Of a stretch of DNA of 64,000 nucleotides, positions 1 through 7,368 are shown in pieces. The stretch comes from JAKLIX01 sp964605655. GTDB taxonomy: Bacteria > Bacteroidota > Bacteroidia > Bacteroidales > CAIXZF01. Position 1 is the first letter of the stretch. Every line of letters begins with the position of its first letter. The notes under the pieces are model-generated. The model saw only the letters and a program-made list of their open reading frames with translations. It had not been told where the DNA came from and made no database searches. The position numbers were made by a program, and so were the translations under genes. The stretch lies in the NCBI GenBank assembly GCA_964605655.1, contig CAZSDK010000019.1, forward strand, positions 15,197 to 79,196, in the 5' to 3' direction.

Positions 1-550
1 GGCGAAACACCAGCAGGTGGCCAGTGAAGGGGAGTTTCCCGCTGCGCCAGTGCAGCCTGACCGAGTCGCTGACTATAATCGTTTCATCTTCAGGGGAATA
101 GTTCAGGTCGGGGAGGAGGCTTCCCCGGGAGGCGGCCCCACCGACCGTTCCTGCAGAAACTTCCCGGTCTTTTTTATCGGCATAGAGTTTCTGCATATAT
201 TCGAGAAAGCGGGAGGTGGTGCTGCTTTCCCTGGCCTTATCTATTTTGGATGCCAGTCCTTCGGTCGTGAGCGACATCGCCTTTTCACCCCCTATTTCCA
301 GCGCCTTTTTCCCGTCGAAGGCGATGCCCCGGGCGCCGAAGTTCATTTTCAACGTAGCCCTGGCCGGGATGGTGGTGATCACGGCCCTCACCAGGGGCAC
401 CGGGGTTTTGGACTGCTGGACCGTATAGGAGGCTTCTCCCTGGATGAGGATGAAGGAGAGCTTGTCCTGAGCGGGCGCTAACAGGGGAAGCATGAGAGAG
501 AGAAAGAGTATAAGAAGGGGTGATCTGCAAGTAATCAGTGATGTTTTCAT
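1..550 (-). CDS. Secreted protein of unknown function, FecR-like N-terminal region (partial)
   Basis: This is an open frame on the minus strand that starts at ATG 548-550 and runs off the left edge of the window, so only about 183 N-terminal residues are present. The first ~27 residues form a clear signal peptide: basic start MKTSLITCRS, a long Leu/Ile/Phe core, then LLAPAQ as the likely cleavage site. The next ~70 residues (LSFILIQGEASYTVQQ onward) resemble the small beta-rich FecR-type fold seen at the N-terminus of exported Bacteroidota proteins, but I would not call it firmly. The residues near the edge (DSVRLHWRSG) look like the start of a further beta domain. A perfect Bacteroidota -7 box lies 32 nt upstream of the start. 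Function unknown; export is the only firm inference. Confidence 0.75.
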   Translation of the reverse strand, partial: MKTSLITCRSPLLILFLSLMLPLLAPAQDKLSFILIQGEASYTVQQSKTPVPLVRAVITTIPARATLKMNFGARGIAFDGKKALEIGGEKAMSLTTEGLASKIDKARESSTTSRFLEYMQKLYADKKDREVSAGTVGGAASRGSLLPDLNYSPEDETIIVSDSVRLHWRSGKLPFTGHLLVFR

Positions 551-581
551 TTATTAGATGGGTCAGTTACAACAATGGAAC

Positions 582-589
582 CAAAATTA
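582..589 (-). promoter_or_regulatory. -7 promoter box TAATTTTG for the partial secreted gene
   Basis: Read on the minus strand, 589 to 582 is TAATTTTG, an exact match to the Bacteroidota -7 consensus TAnnTTTG. It lies 32 nt upstream of the ATG at 550. No clear TTG is found at the -33 spacing. Confidence 0.45.
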
Positions 590-686
590 CGGTAGAAAAT
601 CGATGGGTCAGATTCTAAAAGCGTATTTGGATTATGTTTACTTTTAAATGGTAATACTTCAAGAAAAATGACCTGAAAAGCGTCCT

Positions 687-1661
687 ATGAAAAATGAACT
701 TGACCCATTATTTGATCTTGTCAGAGGCCTACCCGATGCAGAAGGAATTGAGAATCAGTACAAGAAAGTGCTGCTTCATCCTTCCTTTTTTCCTGTCGGG
801 ACGGGTTTATTAGACCTTGATGACCAGAGTATTAGCGACAAGGAGGTAATGGTTCTTGGGCAGGATTGGGGATGCAAACATTGGGTGGATCAGGATGAAC
901 ATGATCCGGCTTGGAAGAAGCAGAGTACCTGGAGAAATATATTTTACCTATTGGAGGCGTCCGAAATCGAACCGAATAATTGTTTCTATACCAATGCCTT
1001 AATGGGCGTCAGGACAGGTATGGTGGGAACAGGTCCATCCCCGGCATGGAAAAATCCCGGATTTGTAAAAGCGTGTACAGGAATTTTTAGGGAGACCTTG
1101 AGGATTCAAAAACCCAAACTTATTCTTGCACTGGGAGCCATGGTGGCACGCTTTCTGGCAAGTGCGGATAAAGGTCATCAATTGGAAGCCTGGAGCAAGA
1201 ACTTCTCTTTTAAGAACATTGATGAAGCGGGCAAGGCGTTTTTCAAGAATGTGCATTTTGTAGATGAAATACGCCCCAATGTCGTCCTTGTTGTACATCC
1301 CAGTTTCAGAAATTCGAATGTGGCAAGAAGGCGTTATGGGGAGATAGAGGGTCACGAGGCCGAAGTGGCCATGGTCAGGGAAGCGTTGAAGACATATTCC
1401 ATCCTTGAAGTGGTTCAGGAACCAGCATCAGAAGCCATGGTCAGGGAAGATCTTAAGACTTACTCTATCACCATACCATATAATAAGGAGAAAGTATTCA
1501 TAGAATGGATGAAAAAACTGGACTTTGTGAAAAGGATTGAACAACAAAGCAGCCTTGATATTCCGGAAGAACACAAAGAAATAGTTCGGCAACGTATAAA
1601 AAACACCAGCAAGGAAGACCTTCTCGACTGGGATGAGGTAAAGGATACATTCCGCCTCTGA
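687..1661 (+). CDS. Uracil-DNA-glycosylase-like protein with an antitoxin-like C-terminal tail
   Basis: 324 aa, apparently two modules. Residues ~1-228 look like a uracil-DNA glycosylase superfamily fold: VLGQDWG at 56-62, a conserved YTNALMG segment near 105-112, and HPSFRNSN from His204 as the second active-site loop. The last ~70 residues (from about 251, MVREDLKTYSITIPYNKEK) end in IPEEHKEIVRQRIKN and LLDWDEVKDTFRL. That is the usual C-terminus of the short Bacteroidota antitoxins that precede ParE/RelE-like toxins. MVREALKTYSI (229-239) recurs as MVREDLKTYSI (251-261), marking the join. The stop overlaps the next start as TGATG at 1659-1663, so the next gene, a ParE-like toxin, should be translationally coupled. 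An internal ATG at 1437 could give a free 74-aa antitoxin. The fusion reading is my inference; glycosylase activity is unproven. Confidence 0.7.
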   Translation: MKNELDPLFDLVRGLPDAEGIENQYKKVLLHPSFFPVGTGLLDLDDQSISDKEVMVLGQDWGCKHWVDQDEHDPAWKKQSTWRNIFYLLEASEIEPNNCFYTNALMGVRTGMVGTGPSPAWKNPGFVKACTGIFRETLRIQKPKLILALGAMVARFLASADKGHQLEAWSKNFSFKNIDEAGKAFFKNVHFVDEIRPNVVLVVHPSFRNSNVARRRYGEIEGHEAEVAMVREALKTYSILEVVQEPASEAMVREDLKTYSITIPYNKEKVFIEWMKKLDFVKRIEQQSSLDIPEEHKEIVRQRIKNTSKEDLLDWDEVKDTFRL

Positions 1662-1956
1662 TGCAAAAAGCCAAAAGATTGCTCCTTAGTCCCCAGGCCC
1701 GCGAAGACATACAGCAGGCCATCGATTACTACAACGGCTGTCAACAAGGACTGGGCAAGAGATTTCACTCTGAGGTAAAGAAAGCTTTCGTAATCATCCA
1801 GAGAAGCCCGGCTTTCCAAATCCGTTATGACGATGTTCACTGTTACCCTTTGAGAGCATTTCCTTATCTGGTTCACTATATCCATGATGAAAAAGTATCT
1901 CTTTCTGGGGAGTCATCAACACCGCCCGGGAACCGGAAAAATATTGGAAGAAATGA
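1661..1956 (+). pseudogene. ParE/RelE-type toxin, frameshifted
   Basis: The frame from ATG 1661 begins LLLSPQAREDIQQAIDYYN, with LGKRFHSEVKKAF and YPLRAFPYLVHYIHDEKVS, the normal order of motifs in a ParE/RelE-superfamily mRNA interferase or gyrase toxin of about 98 aa. At the T run 1902-1904 the frame is lost. The expected C-terminus (FWGVINTAREPEKYWKK, stop TGA 1954-1956) continues in another frame, so one base appears to be missing. Read without correction, the ORF continues to 2107 as nonsense. The gene overlaps the upstream antitoxin-like tail by one base, the usual antitoxin-toxin order. The shift may be real inactivation, which a toxin can tolerate, or an assembly or base-calling error in a short homopolymer. 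Confidence 0.75.
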
Positions 1957-2049
1957 TGCCGGGGTTCATCGGAACCATCTGCTTCCCCATTCATCTCTAT
2001 TTTGCACCATTTGCTTTATCCTACTCTATATCAAAATTAGCAATATGGA

Positions 2050-2119
2050 TGTCCCGAACCTAACAGGTGTCATAAAAAATAGTACATTTGTCCCGAATAT
2101 CTACTAAATATGGGACAAA
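2050..2119 (+). promoter_or_regulatory. AbiE promoter with operator-like repeats
   Basis: TACATTTG at 2083-2090 is an exact Bacteroidota -7 box. It is overlapped by TTTGTCCC (2087-2094), which forms an inverted repeat with GGGACAAA (2112-2119). TGTCCCGAA also occurs twice as a direct repeat (2050-2058 and 2089-2097). AbiEi-family antitoxins are known to repress their own operon by binding inverted repeats at the promoter, so this is a likely autoregulatory operator. A transcript from this box would start near 2097, which favours ATG 2134 over ATG 2110 for the first gene. Confidence 0.55.
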
Positions 2120-2133
2120 AAATAGGAATAAAC

Positions 2134-2748
2134 ATGACTATAAGCACTGAAATAAAAATACTTAACAGAATCAAAAAGGCAGGGAGAGGTGTGCTCTTTT
2201 TTGCGGAAAATTTCATTAATTATGGAAGTACAGAAGCAGTTAAAAAGGCTTTGCAGCGTTTAACCAATTCTGGCGAACTAGACAGGGTGGCCCCCGGTAT
2301 CTATGTGCGGCCACAGATAGATGACATCATAGGTAAAACGACACCAAGCATGGATGAAATTGCAAAAGCGATAGCAAAAAGAGATAAGGCACGTATTGTC
2401 CCAACTGGCATTTATGCTTTAAACCGCCTAGGCTTATCAACTCAAGTACCAATGAATGTAGTTTACTTGACCGATGGCGCCGCCAGAAAGATCATCATTG
2501 GGAAACTAACCATTACTTTCAAAAAAGCGACACCTAAAAATGTTGCTACTGTTGGTGAAATAAGTGGATTGGCAATACAGGCATTAAGAACAATCGGAAA
2601 AGAAAATGTTACCGAGGACGAGGTTGGTAAGATTCAAGAGTTACTAAAAAAGGAGAAACGGACACGTCTTGAACACGATATCCGCCTCGCACCATCATGG
2701 ATACGTGAAATTCTAAAACCTGTGCTCGAACAAATTACACATGAATAA
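2134..2748 (+). CDS. abiEi: AbiEi-family antitoxin of a type IV toxin-antitoxin system
   Basis: 204 aa from ATG 2134. I chose this start because AGGA lies 6 nt upstream and because the alternative ATG at 2110 falls inside the operator-like inverted repeat. The N-terminal ~70 residues form a winged-helix DNA-binding domain (VLFFAENFINYGSTEAVKKA, ALQRLTNSGELDRVAPGIY). The rest is the AbiEi/DUF6088 antitoxin domain with the typical IVPTGIYALNRLGLSTQVP stretch. Family members repress the operon and prevent toxin action without a stable complex with the toxin. The last 8 bases overlap the start of the toxin gene, so the two are coupled. Such pairs act in abortive phage defence or plasmid/island maintenance. 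Confidence 0.88.
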   Translation: MTISTEIKILNRIKKAGRGVLFFAENFINYGSTEAVKKALQRLTNSGELDRVAPGIYVRPQIDDIIGKTTPSMDEIAKAIAKRDKARIVPTGIYALNRLGLSTQVPMNVVYLTDGAARKIIIGKLTITFKKATPKNVATVGEISGLAIQALRTIGKENVTEDEVGKIQELLKKEKRTRLEHDIRLAPSWIREILKPVLEQITHE

Positions 2749-3760
2749 AGACATATTAGATACATGGTTTAAACTCAAGGACCAGAACAGGCGGAATATT
2801 TTTGAAGAAACTGCCAGGCGGATGGGGTTGCCGTTAGCAGCCGCTGTCGAAAAAGACTGGTGGGTCGTTCGGACATTGGAGCTGGTTTTCCAAACTGAAA
2901 TAGCACCAACCACAGTATTTAAAGGTGGCACTTCGTTAAGCAAGGCATGGAACCTTATTGACCGGTTTTCAGAAGATATAGATTTAGCATTAGACAAAAA
3001 ATTTCTTGGTTTTGAAGGAATAATGACAGGTTCTCAGGTATCCAGACTTCGCAAACAGTCAGCCAAATATATTTCGGAGATATATTTACCGCAACTTAAA
3101 AGCGTATTCCTGGAGAATGGATTTCATAATATTGATGTTCAATTGGTTAGTACCAAATCAGCTGATGAAGACCCCGTTAAGTTTGTAATAAATTATCCAT
3201 CTGTTACAGAACCGTCGGTCTATTTGGCATCACGGGTAATGCTTGAACTGGGCAGCCGGTCATTAATGGAACCGCAATCGAACCGCAGCTTCAGTTCATT
3301 TGTGGGGGAATCCTTTAATGGAAGAGACTTCGCTGATAGTGTTATTACCATTCCTACTGTTGTTCCAGAACGTACTTTTCTTGAGAAGATATTTTTGTTG
3401 CATGAGGAGTTTCAAAAACCAGTGTCAAAAATCAATGCTGAACGAAAGAGCAGACATCTGTATGACATAGAAAAAATTATGGATACTGAATATGGTTTAG
3501 CAGCCTTGGCAGATAAAGATTTATACTGGCAGATTGTAAAACATCGACAGACAATGACCCGACTCCGGGGAATTGATTATGCCAATCATGCACCTAAGTC
3601 CATTAACCCAATACCACCCACCGTTTTAATGAATGTGTGGCGAAGAGACTACGAACAGATGCAAAAAAGCATGATTTACAGAGAATCTCTTCCTTTTTCC
3701 CAATTAATGGAAAGGATTTCCGAATTGAAGACTAGAATAAACAATATTAACACTGAATGA
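2741..3760 (+). CDS. abiEii: AbiEii/AbiGii-family nucleotidyltransferase toxin
   Basis: 339 aa. The N-terminal part carries the polymerase-beta-like nucleotidyltransferase signature KGGTSLSKAWNLI (about residues 67-79) followed by FSEDIDLAL with the metal-binding Asp pair. These are the residues that AbiEii-family toxins use to transfer nucleotides, in studied relatives to tRNA acceptor ends. The helical C-terminus (to SELKTRINNINTE) and the length agree with the DUF1814 family. The ATG overlaps the antitoxin stop (ATGAATAA). The frame is intact with all key residues visible, so the system looks functional. It follows a second, damaged toxin-antitoxin locus, giving a small defence/addiction cluster. 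Confidence 0.88.
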   Translation: MNKDILDTWFKLKDQNRRNIFEETARRMGLPLAAAVEKDWWVVRTLELVFQTEIAPTTVFKGGTSLSKAWNLIDRFSEDIDLALDKKFLGFEGIMTGSQVSRLRKQSAKYISEIYLPQLKSVFLENGFHNIDVQLVSTKSADEDPVKFVINYPSVTEPSVYLASRVMLELGSRSLMEPQSNRSFSSFVGESFNGRDFADSVITIPTVVPERTFLEKIFLLHEEFQKPVSKINAERKSRHLYDIEKIMDTEYGLAALADKDLYWQIVKHRQTMTRLRGIDYANHAPKSINPIPPTVLMNVWRRDYEQMQKSMIYRESLPFSQLMERISELKTRINNINTE

Positions 3761-3816
3761 ATCGCTGAACAATTTTTAGTACGTAACCTGACCTCTCCAA
3801 TTTTAACCTTGGGGCA

Positions 3817-3831
3817 ACATTTTGAAAATGT
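3817..3831. repeat. Short perfect hairpin after abiEii
   Basis: ACATTTT and AAAATGT form 7-bp perfect arms around a single G. It lies 57 nt after the toxin stop. No T run follows, so I do not call it a terminator. Confidence 0.35.
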
Positions 3832-3894
3832 CGGTTCCCTCTTAAAAAAAATGGTGCTTAAAAAAATGTCAGGAGAATATCGAGAAAAATATTA

Positions 3895-3940
3895 AATAAA
3901 ACCGCAACTAGTTGATTAACAACATAATTACGGTTTTATT
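3895..3940 (-). terminator. Possible terminator between abiEii and tRNA-Cys
   Basis: AATAAAACCG (3895-3904) and CGGTTTTATT (3931-3940) are exact reverse complements separated by 26 nt. On the minus strand the hairpin follows the 3' end of tRNA-Cys and is followed by a T-rich run (TTTAATATTTTT), so it could stop tRNA transcription. The loop is long, which lowers confidence. Confidence 0.4.
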
Positions 3941-3943
3941 CTG

Positions 3944-4014
3944 AGGTCTCGAGCGGAGTCGAACCGCTGTACACGGTTTTGCAGACCGCTGCCTAGCCAC
4001 TCGGCCACGAGACC
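3944..4014 (-). tRNA. tRNA-Cys (anticodon GCA)
   Basis: On the minus strand the gene starts GGTCTCG at 4014 and closes with CGAGACC plus a T discriminator, which is usual for tRNA-Cys. The anticodon loop CTGCAAA gives GCA. The T arm reads AGCGG TTCGACT CCGCT. No CCA is encoded. A near-ideal Bacteroidota promoter sits 11 nt upstream. Confidence 0.95.
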
Positions 4015-4024
4015 GTTCAGAGGA

Positions 4025-4055
4025 CAAAAATACAACCTATTTCTTTTCCGTACAA
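4025..4055 (-). promoter_or_regulatory. Promoter of tRNA-Cys
   Basis: On the minus strand TTG (4055-4053) is followed after exactly 20 nt by TATTTTTG (4032-4025). This is the full Bacteroidota -33/-7 arrangement. The tRNA begins 11 nt downstream. Confidence 0.7.
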
Positions 4056-4068
4056 GTGGGAATCAAAA

Positions 4069-4101
4069 TTGGACCCCAGGGAGGATAAAAGCATACCTTT
4101 G
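4069..4101 (+). promoter_or_regulatory. Promoter of the secreted phosphatase gene
   Basis: TTG at 4069-4071 and TACCTTTG at 4094-4101 are spaced by 22 nt. The ATG at 4121 lies 20 nt after the -7 box, which implies a very short leader. Confidence 0.55.
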
Positions 4102-4120
4102 CCTGGATACACCTGCGTTT

Positions 4121-6841
4121 ATGAAACCATTCTCCCTTCTTTGCTGCTGCTTCCTTTTCTTCCTCCAGGCCACCTTTGCACAGGCGCCTGACATAGACCC
4201 TGCCGCCTGGAGCAACCTCAAAGGCCTCTGGGAGTTCGAAGACCCCGCCAACCTGCTCCAGGCCACCTTCGGCACCAACCTGCAGATTACCGGCACCCAT
4301 ACCTCCATCCCCGGGCCTTCAGCCGGCGACCTGGCGGTCAACATCGGCATTGGCAGCTATTACAAGTGTTTTCACAACATCCCCGCCAACGGCGGCGGTA
4401 CCCAGGTTAACGAATATTCACTGGTGATCGACTTCCGGGCTCCGGCAATCTCTCCCTGGTATTGTTTCTACCAGACCAACGCTACCAACACCACCGACGG
4501 GGAGCTGTTCATCTCTCCCTCAGGCACCATCGGCCGCACCACCAACGGCCCGGGTTACACTACTTACACGGTCACCCCCGGCGAATGGTACCGCCTGGTC
4601 ATCACCGCCGACCTGGTCAACCAGTACATGATCTACCTCGACGGCATCCCCGTGAAAGCCGGTGGCTCCCTTGCCCTCGACGGGGAATATTCCCTTCTCT
4701 CCTCGGCGGGTAATGACTTCTTCTACTTCTTTGCCGACGATAATGGAGAAGATGCACCCATCGACATAGCAGTATGCGCGGTCTTCCAGGGGGTGCTGGA
4801 ACCTGAGCAGGTGAGCGCCCTGGGTGGCTACGGACATGACATCGACCCGGTGCTCTCCGGTATCCTTCCTTACCTTCAGACACCCACGCCGACCTCGATC
4901 TTTATCAGCTGGCACGAAAACACCACCACCACCACCCTGGTGAACTATGGCACCAATGCTGCCATGGGAACCCTGGCCGGCGGGACCTATGAGACGATAG
5001 GGACCAAATACTGGCATACCGTCCAACTCACCGGTCTGACCCCGAACACACAATATTATTATCAATGCCTCTCCGGAAGCAGCCAGTCGGATACCTTCCA
5101 ATTCCGGACCCCGGCCGCCACCTGGCCCCAGGGGGCCCACCTGCGTTTCCTGGTGTTCGGCGACAACCAGACCGACATCCCTAAAAGCACGGCCGTGGTC
5201 AAACAAGCCAAACTGAAAATTAAGGAGTTATTTGGCAACGACATTCAAAACCAGGTCCAGCTGGTCATCAACCACGGCGACATAGTAGGATCGGGGGTCA
5301 CTCTGGACCTGTTCGAGGAAGAATATTTCAAACCCTTTTCCTACCTCTCCGCCAATATTCCCTGTATGGTGTCCATCGGTAACCATGAGATGGAAAGCGA
5401 CTACTACTACCAGTACATGAAATATGAGTCGCTGGAAGGAGCCTCGTCACCGTATGCCGAAAGATATTATGCTTTCACCCTGGCCAACACCCGGTTCATC
5501 GCCCTGAACACCAACGGCAACTTCCAGACTACCACCCAGGAGAACTGGCTGGTGGGCCAGCTTGCCCAGGCGGAGGCCGACACAGCCATCGACTTTGTGT
5601 TTGTCTATGCCCATCAGCCGGGCTATTCAGAGATCTGGCCCGACGGTAACACGACCTGGGTGAGGGAGCACGTCCTGGCTCGTATGGCGGAGTATTCAAA
5701 GGCGGCTTTTTATACCTGCGGACATACCCATGCCTATGAGCATTCCGTGTGGGAGTCGGCTGCCGACTCCGGTGACTTCCGGGTGCTGATCGGCGGGGGT
5801 GCCGGCGGAGGCCTCGACCGCTGGGGGATGTATACCAACCAGACCGACTACCCGGGCACCTTCAAATCGCTGGACCATTTTGGTTTTCAGCTGATTGATA
5901 TTGATGTCTCTGCCCGTTCCTACAAAGGCTATTGTTACAGCCTGGGCCACCCGAACCTGCCTCTGGGCTGTGAACTGGTGGATGTTTTCCAGCGAGACCT
6001 GAACGTATCCCGGCCTCAGAAACCGGTTGCCCTTACTCCTTCGGAAGGGACCACCGGTTCTGTCGTCCTGACGGCAAGCACTTTTTCCGGTGCAAAACCC
6101 CTGATGAGCTCTCATTTTCAACTGACCTCCACCCCCGGCGACTACAACAGTCCCATCCTCGACAGCATACGTAACCTGGAAGACTGGTACGGAGATTCCG
6201 GCAGTCCTGACTACAACCCCGTCAACCTGAATGCCGGCATCGATCTGATGTCGGTGGCAGTTGGCTCTGGTCTTACCCTGGGGCAGTCCTATGGATGGAG
6301 GGTGAGGTACCGTGACGATAACCTCCGGTGGAGCGAATGGTCGGATGAGACGGTCTTTACCTATGTCCAGGGGTTCAGCATCAGCGGGACGGTGAGCTAT
6401 GACAATGCCGGGAGCACACCTTTGTCCCAGGTCAGTGTGAAACTGTACCGTAACGATACGCTGGTCACACAGACCACCACTAACGTGTCGGGGGGGTTCC
6501 AGTTTCCTTTGCTTATACCGGGCACTTACCAGATCAGGTGCAGTTGCCAGGGCGCCTGGGGAGGGGTGAATGCAACGGATGCCCTGCTCATCCTCCAGCA
6601 TTTTGTGGGGATAAATTCTCTGGGGGGGATAAGAAAGACAGCAGCCAATGTCGATGGCAACCAGGTGGTGAATGCCGTGGACGCCCTGGCGGTCAGCCGG
6701 AGGTTTACAGGTTATATCAATTCTTTCCTGGTGGGAGACTGGGTGTTTGAGATACCGCAGTTCAACTTAGGTGGGAGCAATATAGTGTTGAATATCAAAG
6801 GAGTTTGTGCCGGGGATGTGAATGGGAGTTTTGTTCCTTAG
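4121..6841 (+). CDS. Secreted multidomain metallophosphatase with dockerin-like C-terminus
   Basis: 906 aa, exported: signal peptide MKPFSLLCCCFLFFLQATFAQ. Residues ~25-240 look like a concanavalin/LamG-type lectin domain. About 245-325 is a fibronectin-III-like/purple-acid-phosphatase N-terminal domain (TPTSIFISWHEN, LTPNTQYYYQCLSG). About 340-600 is a calcineurin-like phosphoesterase with all metal-binding blocks: GDNQ with Asp348, HGD with Asp387, GNHE at Asn421-His422, the AHQPGY stretch, and GHTH at 534-537. A further Ig-like region and an SdrB-like segment follow. From about 816 two dockerin-like calcium loops appear (NATDALLILQHFVG; VDGNQVVNAVDALAV). There is no recognisable type IX sorting domain, unlike other secreted proteins here. 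Likely a phosphatase of extracellular phosphoesters; substrate unknown. G+C is high compared with its surroundings. Confidence 0.85.
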   Translation: MKPFSLLCCCFLFFLQATFAQAPDIDPAAWSNLKGLWEFEDPANLLQATFGTNLQITGTHTSIPGPSAGDLAVNIGIGSYYKCFHNIPANGGGTQVNEYSLVIDFRAPAISPWYCFYQTNATNTTDGELFISPSGTIGRTTNGPGYTTYTVTPGEWYRLVITADLVNQYMIYLDGIPVKAGGSLALDGEYSLLSSAGNDFFYFFADDNGEDAPIDIAVCAVFQGVLEPEQVSALGGYGHDIDPVLSGILPYLQTPTPTSIFISWHENTTTTTLVNYGTNAAMGTLAGGTYETIGTKYWHTVQLTGLTPNTQYYYQCLSGSSQSDTFQFRTPAATWPQGAHLRFLVFGDNQTDIPKSTAVVKQAKLKIKELFGNDIQNQVQLVINHGDIVGSGVTLDLFEEEYFKPFSYLSANIPCMVSIGNHEMESDYYYQYMKYESLEGASSPYAERYYAFTLANTRFIALNTNGNFQTTTQENWLVGQLAQAEADTAIDFVFVYAHQPGYSEIWPDGNTTWVREHVLARMAEYSKAAFYTCGHTHAYEHSVWESAADSGDFRVLIGGGAGGGLDRWGMYTNQTDYPGTFKSLDHFGFQLIDIDVSARSYKGYCYSLGHPNLPLGCELVDVFQRDLNVSRPQKPVALTPSEGTTGSVVLTASTFSGAKPLMSSHFQLTSTPGDYNSPILDSIRNLEDWYGDSGSPDYNPVNLNAGIDLMSVAVGSGLTLGQSYGWRVRYRDDNLRWSEWSDETVFTYVQGFSISGTVSYDNAGSTPLSQVSVKLYRNDTLVTQTTTNVSGGFQFPLLIPGTYQIRCSCQGAWGGVNATDALLILQHFVGINSLGGIRKTAANVDGNQVVNAVDALAVSRRFTGYINSFLVGDWVFEIPQFNLGGSNIVLNIKGVCAGDVNGSFVP

Positions 6842-6845
6842 TTTA

Positions 6846-6879
6846 CCCCCCTCCCTGCCTCCCCCCACACGGGGGGAGG
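6846..6879 (-). repeat. G+C-rich hairpin, left inverted copy flanking the DUF559 gene
   Basis: CCTCCCCCC (6858-6866), loop ACAC, GGGGGGAGG (6871-6879) form a 9-bp stem. On the minus strand it is followed by CAGGGAGGGGGG. This matches the plan of the array copies on the right (C-rich stem, loop GTGT, G-rich stem, then CAGGGGATGGAGG) in the opposite orientation. It starts 5 nt after the phosphatase stop. Confidence 0.65.
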
Positions 6880-6902
6880 AGCAGAATCTTCAGAATAGAT
6901 AA

Positions 6903-7301
6903 CTACAAAACCCTTGAAGTCAGTTCCTTGTGCACTGCTTCCAACACGAATTCCAAATTGTTCAATACCTGTTCATTAGAAAACCTAATTACTTTAATGC
7001 CATGGCGGTTGATAATCCTGGTGCGTTCAATATCCCGCTCTCCTTGCGAGACCTCGTGATGTATACTCCCATCCAGTTCAATGACTAGCATCGCCTCATA
7101 GCAGAAGAAATCTGCAATGAAAATTCCAATTGGATGCTGACGCCGGAATTTATAACTATCCAGTTTTTTATTCCTGATTTTTTCCCAAAGCACCGCTTCT
7201 GCAGGTGTCATCTCCTTTCGAAGCATGCCTGCCCTTCTAATGATTTCAGGACTTGCTCCGAAATAGATCGGATACGATTCGCTTCCTCTGAGTAAGACCA
7301 T
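6903..7301 (-). CDS. DUF559 family endonuclease-like protein
   Basis: 132 aa from ATG 7301; the longer frame from 7370 starts inside a repeat element and is unlikely. The protein shows the DUF559/Vsr-like PD-(D/E)XK nuclease signature: MTPAEAVLWEKIRNKKL, YKFRRQHPIGIFIADFFC, then LVIELDGSIH and RIINRHGIKVIRF. The Asp in ADFFC, the ELDG acid pair and the following His are the expected metal-binding and catalytic positions. Members are related to very-short-patch repair endonucleases, but most have no proven role. The gene is enclosed by two G+C-rich hairpins in inverted orientation (6846-6879 and 7319-7361), and more hairpins follow to the right. Nuclease and repeats may form a non-standard mobile or REP-like unit. 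That is inference. Confidence 0.85.
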   Translation of the reverse strand: MVLLRGSESYPIYFGASPEIIRRAGMLRKEMTPAEAVLWEKIRNKKLDSYKFRRQHPIGIFIADFFCYEAMLVIELDGSIHHEVSQGERDIERTRIINRHGIKVIRFSNEQVLNNLEFVLEAVHKELTSRVL

Positions 7302-7318
7302 ACTCGGTAGTATTTGTT

Positions 7319-7361
7319 TTCCCCTTCCTCCGTGTGGAGGAAGAGGCCAGGGGATGGAGGT
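7319..7361 (+). repeat. Hairpin repeat copy A, upstream of the DUF559 gene
   Basis: CCCCTTCCTCC, loop GTGT, GGAGGAAGAGG, then CCAGGGGATGGAGGT. One G to A change in the 3' arm breaks the stem found in the other copies. It is inverted relative to the copy at 6846-6879. Confidence 0.8.
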
Positions 7362-7368
7362 AAAAGAC

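Noticed and set aside
17..481. Plus-strand 154-aa ORF at the left edge
   Set aside because: It is low-complexity Gly/Pro/His/Arg-rich and lies antisense to a frame with a proper signal peptide and promoter.
1902..1956. Programmed -1/+1 frameshift in the ParE-like toxin
   Set aside because: There is no slippery heptamer, only TTT, and no downstream pseudoknot is evident. A plain indel or sequencing error is simpler.
5696..6601. 301-aa minus-strand ORF within the phosphatase gene
   Set aside because: It is a shadow of a gene with complete catalytic motifs on the plus strand; it shows no recognisable domain.
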